64,000 nt of DNA from Sphingomonas sp. JUb134 (GTDB lineage: Bacteria; Pseudomonadota; Alphaproteobacteria; Sphingomonadales; Sphingomonadaceae): NCBI RefSeq assembly GCF_004341505.2, contig NZ_SLYP02000001.1:2380501-2444500 (forward strand), read 5' to 3'. Under the pieces are notes generated by a model, which was not told where the DNA came from, searched no databases, and saw nothing but the letters and a program-made list of their open reading frames with translations. Position numbers and translations under genes: made by a program. Of the stretch, positions 58,331 to 64,000 are shown piece after piece (the first letter of the stretch is position 1; each line of letters opens with the position of its first letter).

Positions 58331-59561
58331 CCGCCAGCACCGGATCGTGGCTGCCGTCACGCTCGGCACGGGGAAGGTAGAGGCGCGGGCGATAGGCTTC
58401 GCGCGGGAGGCCATCGACCGTGAAGAGCTGTTCGGTGCCGAGATCGATCCTGGCGGCGGAGCCGTCGATCGTCTCGTTGCTCAGCGCGCCGAGCAGGTCC
58501 CCGAGATCGCTGCCCACGGTGGTGGCGCCGATCGCGTCGAAGCCGATCATCAGCCCCTCCCCCATGCTGCCCGTCCAGCGGCCGCCGGCGACATAGACCT
58601 TGCCCGCGTAGCGCGCGCCGAAGGGGGCGACGTACTCGGCGAACCGGCGCGGCGGCCCGAGCACGCGCGACTCATAGGGGATGACGTGCACCTGATAGGG
58701 CCGTTCGTGATCGACGAAATGGCCGAGGATGCCGCGCGCGACGCTGGTGTTGCCGCCGCTGGGCGTGTTGCGCAGGTCGATCAGCAGCGTGGTCGTGTCG
58801 GCGAGGCTCGCCAGCGCCTGCGAGAATTGCGCGATCAAGGCCTGATCGCCGAGCGAGTTGTGGATGCGCAGGATGCCGAGCGTGCCTTGCCGCTCCACGC
58901 TCAGCAGCGGGCCTTCCTGCACCCGCTTCGCCTGATCGGTCGTGGCGGCCAGGGCGACGGTGCGGCGGCGGTGCCCGTCGGTTACCTCCAGCGTGCGCGG
59001 GCGCCTGCGAGTGCCGGCAAGCGCCATGTTGAAGGCGAAGTCGACCTGGGTCGGGGCGAGCGTCGCGAAGGGTCGGCCGGTGATGGCCTCGATCGCCGCG
59101 CGCGGTGACCGGCCGTCCAGCGCCCGCACGATCATACCGGTCTTGATGCCCTTGGCGAGCGCATCGCTGTCGGCTCGCACCTCCTCGATCCGGAACGTGG
59201 TGCCGTCAAAGCTGCCGAACAGGTCCGAGGCGGTCGGGATGACGGCCCAGTCGTCCAGATCGAGCGGGCCAACGACGAAATGCGGGTCGGCGAAGTTGTG
59301 CGCGACGAGCTGGAGCGTGTCGATGAAGGTCTTGTCGTCAGGCGCGCGGCGGGCCTGTTCGGCGAAGTTAGAGAGGATGGCGTTACCGTCGATACCGGGG
59401 CGGTCGAAATAGCCGTAGCGCTCCCGCAACAGGGTTTCGAAGGACGCCCATGCGGTCGCGGCGTCGAACGGCTTTGCCGCGGGCGTCGATTGTGCATGGG
59501 CCGCGGGGGCGGAGAGCAGCAGCAGGGCTGCCAGCGGAACGGTGGCGCGGCGGAGGTCCAT
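58317..59561 (-). CDS. Secreted S41-family (C-terminal processing) peptidase-like protein
   Basis: Exported protein of 414 residues. A signal peptide ends near AAHAQS (about residue 25). The helical N-terminal region holds FDAATAWASFETLLRERYGYFD, typical of the tricorn-core/C1 part of S41 proteins. A PDZ-like segment (MIVRALDGRSPRAAIEAI) and an S41 core follow, with LLIDLRNTPSGGNTSVAR and a candidate nucleophile Ser in GGRWTGSMGEGLMIGFDAIG. Which residue is the general base is unclear. The ATG at 59561 starts the signal peptide cleanly. Confidence 0.82.
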   Translation of the reverse strand: MDLRRATVPLAALLLLSAPAAHAQSTPAAKPFDAATAWASFETLLRERYGYFDRPGIDGNAILSNFAEQARRAPDDKTFIDTLQLVAHNFADPHFVVGPLDLDDWAVIPTASDLFGSFDGTTFRIEEVRADSDALAKGIKTGMIVRALDGRSPRAAIEAITGRPFATLAPTQVDFAFNMALAGTRRRPRTLEVTDGHRRRTVALAATTDQAKRVQEGPLLSVERQGTLGILRIHNSLGDQALIAQFSQALASLADTTTLLIDLRNTPSGGNTSVARGILGHFVDHERPYQVHVIPYESRVLGPPRRFAEYVAPFGARYAGKVYVAGGRWTGSMGEGLMIGFDAIGATTVGSDLGDLLGALSNETIDGSAARIDLGTEQLFTVDGLPREAYRPRLYLPRAERDGSHDPVLAAIRR

Positions 59562-59618
59562 CGCGCGACCATCCGACACCGGGCGGCAGAATGGCAAGCC
59601 CGGCATCCTGCGGGCGGA

Positions 59619-60305
59619 TCAGGCTGCGGTGAGCCGCGTCATCAGGATTTCGCGGCGGTGCCGGAAGCCGAGGCGTTCGTAGAGGGCGATCGCGGCCTGG
59701 TTGCTGGCATAGGCGTGCAGGAACGGCGTGTCGCCGCGGGCGAGGATGCCGCGGGCGACCTGGCGCATCAGTGCGGCGGCGTATCCGCGGCCGCGATGAT
59801 CGGGGTGGGTGCAGACGCCGCTCACCTCGGTGAAGCCGTCGGGCTGCATGCGCTCGCCGGCCATGGCGACGAGGCGGCCGTCCTGGCGGATGCCGACGAA
59901 GCGGCCGAGCTGGTGGGTTTTTTCGAAGAACGGGCCGGGTTCGGTGAGGGTCGCGAGCGCGAGCATCTCGGGCGCGTCGGCGTCGCCGAGCGGGATGGGT
60001 TTGACGTCGGGTGCGCTCGCGTCGGTGATTTGCGTTGCCACCATCTGGACGCCGACGTCCTGGGACACGACCGTGAGACCGGGGATCGACGGAGGGGCAC
60101 CCGCCTGTAGCAGTGCGACGTCGCCGTGCTCGATCACCAGCGCGGCAAGGCTCGCGAGGCTGGGCTCTGCATCGTCCGCGAGCGCGGCGAAGACGCCATA
60201 GGCTGGGTGATAGCGGCGGGCTGTGCCGTGGACGACCGCGAAGCGCGCGTGGCGGCCGTGGAGCGCGGAGAGGGCTGGAAGGTCGAGAGGGTGCGGTGCC
60301 GTCAT
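59619..60305 (-). CDS. GNAT family N-acetyltransferase
   Basis: A 228-residue protein with a C-terminal GNAT (FR47-like) domain. The acetyl-CoA loop reads VCTHPDHRGRGYAAALMRQ (the Q/RxxGxG/A motif), followed by FLHAYASNQAAIALYERLGF. The N-terminal half is less conserved and may set the acceptor. The ATG at 60305 is preferred; upstream in-frame codons are Arg/Pro-rich and run toward the repeat island. Acceptor substrate unknown. Confidence 0.88.
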   Translation of the reverse strand: MTAPHPLDLPALSALHGRHARFAVVHGTARRYHPAYGVFAALADDAEPSLASLAALVIEHGDVALLQAGAPPSIPGLTVVSQDVGVQMVATQITDASAPDVKPIPLGDADAPEMLALATLTEPGPFFEKTHQLGRFVGIRQDGRLVAMAGERMQPDGFTEVSGVCTHPDHRGRGYAAALMRQVARGILARGDTPFLHAYASNQAAIALYERLGFRHRREILMTRLTAA

Positions 60306-60386
60306 GGGGCGGAGCTTAGTCGGAGTGGGGGTGCGCCGGTAGCGGGAGCGTGGCCGGCGTGCCGCGAGCTTCGGGCGGCGTCGCAA

Positions 60387-60510
60387 CTGGGCCCCGGCCT
60401 TCGCCGGGGTACGGGTTGGAGCTTTGGGGTTGGCCGGTGGTTAGTTGCGGGGGTTCGGCTTTGGCCACACCCTGCCCCGTGATCGTACCCCGGCGGAGGC
60501 CGAGGTCCAG
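60387..60510. repeat. Inverted-repeat pair A in the GNAT-DUF1467 gap
   Basis: Arms at 60387-60413 and 60484-60510 match in inverted orientation at 24 of 27 positions, with core CCGGCGAAGGCCGGGG-like sequence. Each arm is itself nearly palindromic. This is the form of short palindromic intergenic repeats common in sphingomonads. It lies 82 bp before the GNAT start. Confidence 0.75.
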
Positions 60511-60565
60511 GTGGGGGCCGGTTGCGGCGAAATGTGCTGCAGCATTACCCCCTTGCTCGCGTCAC

Positions 60566-60649
60566 ACCGTGCTCCTGCGCAGGCAGGAGCCCAGGGTTAT
60601 GAAGCGCGCCGCTTGTGGCTCTGGGCTCCTGCCTTCGCAGGAGCACGGT
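60566..60649. repeat. Inverted-repeat pair B (28 of 29 bases)
   Basis: Arms at 60566-60594 and 60621-60649 match in inverted orientation at 28 of 29 positions, with a 26-bp spacer. The core is GGCTCCTGCCTTCGCAGGAG. With pair A it fills most of the 395-bp gene-free gap 60306-60700; I see no coding frame there. It could end transcripts from either side, although it lacks a T-run. Confidence 0.82.
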
Positions 60650-60700
60650 TTCGGGCGGTACGCGGTGGTCCGATCCACGCGGGGCCGCCGCCATTCTCGG

Positions 60701-60961
60701 CTAGCCGAAGAAGTCGAGGTTCTCCGGGGTCAGCCAGCCATAGATGTAGTTGAGGTAGAACAGGCCGAAGAGCATGAGCGACACGATCGTCGTGCGCAGC
60801 GCGATCCTGCCCGGGGCGAAATGGGCAGGCGCGCTTTCGGCCTGGCCGGGGACGTGGGCGTGGCCCGCCTCCTCGGCCGTGCGCATGCCGAACGGCAGGA
60901 CGAGGAATGCGCTGAGCACCCAGAACAGCAGGTAGATCGCCAATGCCGACTGCCAGCGCAT
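60701..60961 (-). CDS. DUF1467 family small membrane protein
   Basis: An 86-residue protein with two membrane helices: SALAIYLLFWVLSAFLVLPF and LRTTIVSLMLFGLFYLNYIY. The FWVLSAFLVLPFGMRT segment is the signature of DUF1467, a small alphaproteobacterial membrane family of unknown role that usually follows RNase J. It starts 5 nt after the RNase J stop, so they share a transcript. Confidence 0.9.
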   Translation of the reverse strand: MRWQSALAIYLLFWVLSAFLVLPFGMRTAEEAGHAHVPGQAESAPAHFAPGRIALRTTIVSLMLFGLFYLNYIYGWLTPENLDFFG

Positions 60962-60966
60962 ATCCC

Positions 60967-62604
60967 TCAGGCCTCGATCAGGAGGACGTCCACGATCGGC
61001 TTCTTGCCGGTCCAGCGGGTCGCGACGCGACGGACGGCCAGGCGAAGCTGCTCGCGCAGCTTCTCACGGTCGCGGCCGCCCTTGCGCACCGCGGCCTCGG
61101 CGGCGTCGGCGGCTTCCTCCAGGAACGGGTCGCGCTCGTCCTCGACCGGCACGCCCTGGGCGCGAACCACCGGCGAGCCGACCAGGTTGCCGCGGCGGTC
61201 GATCGCGACCGCGACCGACATCTGGCCGTAGAGCGAGATGCGGCGGCGCTCGTTGATGGTGTTGCCGTCCGCCGGCAGGATCACGTCGCCGTCGAGCGCC
61301 AGGCGGCCGACCACGGCGTGGCCGATGCGGCGCGGATCGCCAGGCGCGAGGCGCAGGATGTCGCCGTTCTGCTGGGTGATCGCATCGGGCACGCCCTGGG
61401 CGAGCGCGAAGCGGGTGTGCTCGGCGAGATGGCGGGCTTCGCCATGGACCGGCACGACCAGATCGGGGCGGATCCACTTGTACATGGCCGCGAGTTCCGG
61501 CCGGCCGGGGTGGCCGGAGACGTGGACGTGCGCCTGGCGATCGGTGATCATCTCCACGCCCTTGGTCGCAAGCGCGTTCATGATGCGGCCGATGGCCACC
61601 TCGTTGCCGGGGATCTGCTTGGAGGAGAAGACGACGCGGTCGCCCTGCTCCAGGCTGATCTGGTGGCTCCCCTCCGCCACGCGGGCGAGGGCCGCGCGCG
61701 GCTCACCCTGACCGCCGGTGGCGATGATCAGCACCTCGTTGCGGGGCATCGACATGGCGGTGTCGAAATCGACGGTCGCCGGGAAGTCGGTGAGATAGCC
61801 GGTGGCGCGAGCGACGCGGAGGATACGGTCGAGCGAGCGGCCCGCGACGCAGACGGCGCGGCCGGTCTCCTGCGCGACCTTGCCCAGCGTCGAAAGACGC
61901 GCGGCGTTGGACGCGAAGGTGGTGACCATCACGCGGCCGCGCGCGCTGGCGACGGTGTCGAGCAGCCCGGCATAGACATCGTCCTCGGAACCCGAGGCGG
62001 TGTCGTTGAGGACGTTGGTGGAATCGCAGACCAGCGCGAACACGCCTTCGTCGCCGATCGCCTCGAGCTCGGCCGGGGTGGAAGCTGCGCCGACCAGCGT
62101 GGTCTTGTCGAGCTTCCAGTCGCCGGTGTGGAACACGCGGCCGTGCGGCGTGTCGATCAGGAGCGCGTTCGCCTCGGGGATCGAATGGGCGAGCGGCACG
62201 AAGCGGAAGCCGAACGGGCCCGCGCGGAAGCTGCCGGCGCGCTCGATCACCTTGAGCTCGACGGTGTCGGCGATGCCCTCTTCCTCGAGCTTGCCGCGGA
62301 TCAGGCCGGCCGTGAACGGCGTGGCGTAGATCGGCACGTCGAGGTCGGCGGCGAGATAGGGCAGCCCGCCGATGTGATCCTCATGCCCGTGGGTGATGAC
62401 GATGCCGACGAGGTCGTCCAGGCGATCCTCGATGAACTGGAGGTCGGGCAGCATCACGTCGATGCCGGGATAGGCCGGATCGGCGAAGGTGATGCCGCAA
62501 TCGACCATCACCCACTTGCCCTGGGTTCCGTAGAGATTGACGTTCATGCCGATCTCGCCCGAACCGCCGAGCGCGACAAATAGAAGTTCGTTTCCGGGAG
62601 TCAC
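60967..62604 (-). CDS. rnj: Ribonuclease J
   Basis: Metallo-beta-lactamase-fold endo/5'-exoribonuclease for RNA maturation and decay. The 545-residue protein has the signature HGHEDHIGG (His72, His74, Asp76, His77), the beta-CASP domain with MVTTFASNAARL and ATGGQGEPRAAL, and a C-terminal domain. The start is a GTG at 62604. It lies 79 nt after coaX and directly before the DUF1467 gene: the run birA-coaX-rnj-DUF1467 is a common alphaproteobacterial order. Confidence 0.96.
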   Translation of the reverse strand: MTPGNELLFVALGGSGEIGMNVNLYGTQGKWVMVDCGITFADPAYPGIDVMLPDLQFIEDRLDDLVGIVITHGHEDHIGGLPYLAADLDVPIYATPFTAGLIRGKLEEEGIADTVELKVIERAGSFRAGPFGFRFVPLAHSIPEANALLIDTPHGRVFHTGDWKLDKTTLVGAASTPAELEAIGDEGVFALVCDSTNVLNDTASGSEDDVYAGLLDTVASARGRVMVTTFASNAARLSTLGKVAQETGRAVCVAGRSLDRILRVARATGYLTDFPATVDFDTAMSMPRNEVLIIATGGQGEPRAALARVAEGSHQISLEQGDRVVFSSKQIPGNEVAIGRIMNALATKGVEMITDRQAHVHVSGHPGRPELAAMYKWIRPDLVVPVHGEARHLAEHTRFALAQGVPDAITQQNGDILRLAPGDPRRIGHAVVGRLALDGDVILPADGNTINERRRISLYGQMSVAVAIDRRGNLVGSPVVRAQGVPVEDERDPFLEEAADAAEAAVRKGGRDREKLREQLRLAVRRVATRWTGKKPIVDVLLIEA

Positions 62605-62683
62605 TGGGTTCTTTCTTCAGGTAACTCGCCGCCATCCCGCGACGAGGGGCCCGGCCGTGCCGGTGCCACTTTGCAAAATCTCT

Positions 62684-63472
62684 TCAGGCGTTGGCGGCTA
62701 TATGGGTTCTTGCCCACAGCATCGCCAGCCCTCGCAAGGTGAGGTCCGCCTCCACCACGTCGAACACCGCCGTGCGCTGCTCGAACAGGATGGCGAGGCC
62801 GCCGGTCGCGATGACCTTCACCGGGCGGCCGATCTCCTGCTTCAGCCGGGCGACCAGCCCCTCGATCATCGCGACATAGCCCCAATAGATGCCGATGTGC
62901 ATCTGGCTGACGGTGTTGCGGCCGATCACGGTGGAGTCCGCGGGTGCCTCGATCGCGATGCGGGGCAGCTTGGCGGCCGCGGTCACCAGCGCGTCGAGCG
63001 AGAGGTTGATGCCGGGGGCGATGATGCCGCCCTTGTAGGCACCGCGGAAGTCGACCACGTCGAAGGTGGTGGCGGTGCCGAAGTCGATCACAATCAGGTC
63101 GCCGGGATGCTCGGCATGGGCGGCGATGACGTTGAGCGCGCGGTCCGCGCCCAGGTTCTGCGGCTCGTCCACGTCGAGCGGGAAGCCCCAGGGGGCGGCG
63201 GCGCTGCCGGCGATCACCGGCTCCGTGCCGAAATATTTGCGGGCGAGCACCTGGAGGTTGTGGAGCGCGCGCGGGACGACGGTGCCGATCATCACCCCGT
63301 CCACGTCGGAGCGCTGGTGTCCTTCGAGGGCGAGCAGCTGGCTCAGCCACACGGCATACTCGTCGGCGGTCCGCCGGGGATCGGTCGCGATGCGCCAGCG
63401 CGCATGGATGGTCTCGCCTTCCATCAGCGCGAACACGATGTTGGTGTTGCCGGCGTCGATCGCGAGCAGCAT
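62684..63472 (-). CDS. coaX: Type III pantothenate kinase
   Basis: First enzyme of coenzyme A synthesis, phosphorylating pantothenate (CoaX type, ASKHA fold). The 262-residue protein begins [19 protein letters not shown] and shows [28 protein letters not shown] and [12 protein letters not shown], all diagnostic. The ATG at 63472 fits the family; the longer in-frame sequence upstream overlaps birA. Confidence 0.96.
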   Translation of the reverse strand: MLLAIDAGNTNIVFALMEGETIHARWRIATDPRRTADEYAVWLSQLLALEGHQRSDVDGVMIGTVVPRALHNLQVLARKYFGTEPVIAGSAAAPWGFPLDVDEPQNLGADRALNVIAAHAEHPGDLIVIDFGTATTFDVVDFRGAYKGGIIAPGINLSLDALVTAAAKLPRIAIEAPADSTVIGRNTVSQMHIGIYWGYVAMIEGLVARLKQEIGRPVKVIATGGLAILFEQRTAVFDVVEADLTLRGLAMLWARTHIAANA

Positions 63473-63512
63473 GGCGGCTTCTACCCTTTGGTTCGTGGCG
63501 GGCGCGCGGGCG

Positions 63513-64000
63513 TCAGGCCAGCAGCACGTCGCCTGCGTGCATGACATGGCGCGTGCCATCGGCCAAGCGCAGCAGCAACGCCCCGTCGGAATCAAGCCCG
63601 TCGAACAGCCCGGTGACGCTGCCGCCGTCGGGCAGGCGCGCGGTGAGTGCGGTGCTGAGCGGGTGGGCGCGGTCGAGCCAGCGCTGGCGGATGGGGGCGA
63701 GCCCCTCCCCACGCCAGCGGCCGAGCCAGCGCGCGAAGCCTTCCGCCAGCGTCTCCAGGAAGGCGTCGGGGGCGACCTGGACGCCATGCGCGGCGAGGCT
63801 GGTGGTGGCGCGGTCGGCGAGGTCGGGATGGTGGGCGAGGTTGACGCCGATGCCGATCACGACCGTGTCCTCTGCCCGCTCCAGCAACATGCCGGAGAGC
63901 TTGGCGCCGTCGACCAGCAGGTCGTTGGGCCATTTGAGTGCGAGCCCCGCCGCTTGCGGAAGATAGACGCGCACCGCCTCGTCCAGCGCGACGGCTGCCA
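63513..64000 (-). CDS. birA: Biotin--[acetyl-CoA-carboxylase] ligase, 3' part only
   Basis: The C-terminal part of biotin protein ligase; the start lies beyond the right edge. Visible are [21 protein letters not shown] (with the conserved KWPND), [13 protein letters not shown] and a C-terminal SH3-like domain. The frame is open to position 64000 ([20 protein letters not shown]). It lies 40 bp before coaX in the same direction. An N-terminal DNA-binding domain, if any, cannot be judged. Confidence 0.93.
   Translation of the reverse strand, partial: AAVALDEAVRVYLPQAAGLALKWPNDLLVDGAKLSGMLLERAEDTVVIGIGVNLAHHPDLADRATTSLAAHGVQVAPDAFLETLAEGFARWLGRWRGEGLAPIRQRWLDRAHPLSTALTARLPDGGSVTGLFDGLDSDGALLLRLADGTRHVMHAGDVLLA

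Overview
The window is high-GC (roughly two-thirds G+C), densely packed alphaproteobacterial chromosome. Gene content and order suggest a sphingomonad (Sphingomonas or a close relative). Pointers are a B12-salvage block led by a TonB receptor, a RegB/RegA pair fused to a quinol-oxidase operon, a full ccoNOQP-ccoGHIS cluster, dnaG directly before rpoD, and short palindromic intergenic repeats. No rRNA, tRNA, CRISPR array, prophage or insertion sequence was recognised.

Layout. (1) 1-7.7 kb: late cobalamin synthesis and salvage. cobQ (+) converges on a minus-strand operon btuB-membrane protein-DUF1636-cobT-cobC-cobS. From the membrane gene onward its cistrons overlap by 4 nt. A cobalamin riboswitch lies upstream of btuB, with cobO beyond it. 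(2) 7.7-14.4 kb: cyoABCD (quinol oxidase), SURF1, regB and regA, almost all overlapping, so a redox-sensing two-component system is tied to the oxidase operon. (3) 14.5-23.7 kb: an MFS transporter, an aldo/keto reductase, and an RND efflux triplet with a divergent TetR regulator. (4) 23.7-32.9 kb: a Crp/Fnr-type regulator, three FNR/FixK-like boxes, a small membrane protein, and the cbb3 oxidase operon ccoNOQPGHIS. (5) 33.2-41.5 kb: accessory metabolism: a secreted alpha/beta hydrolase, a VOC protein, ChrA, OmpW, D-lactate dehydrogenase, pirin, a glutathionyl-hydroquinone reductase-like protein, and GreA. (6) 41.5-51.2 kb: carA-(papain-like protein)-carB, yqeY, dnaG and rpoD. (7) 51.4-60.3 kb: hypothetical and membrane proteins, including a CHAP-domain protein, a PMT-like glycosyltransferase and a large membrane-anchored coiled-coil protein. 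(8) 60.3-64 kb: a repeat island, then DUF1467, RNase J, type III pantothenate kinase (coaX) and the 3' part of birA.

How it works together. Regions 2 and 4 give the cell two terminal oxidases: a bo3-type quinol oxidase and a high-affinity cbb3 cytochrome c oxidase. Each has its assembly factors (SURF1; CcoG/H/I/S) and an adjacent oxygen/redox regulator. Region 1 imports corrinoids and completes the lower ligand of B12 under riboswitch control.

The observations most worth following are the low-GC papain-like gene seamlessly inserted between carA and carB, a possible pseudoknot in the ccoN leader, a two-copy GTTAG direct-repeat element placed 6 nt after two unrelated stop codons, and the unnamed membrane protein in the B12 operon.
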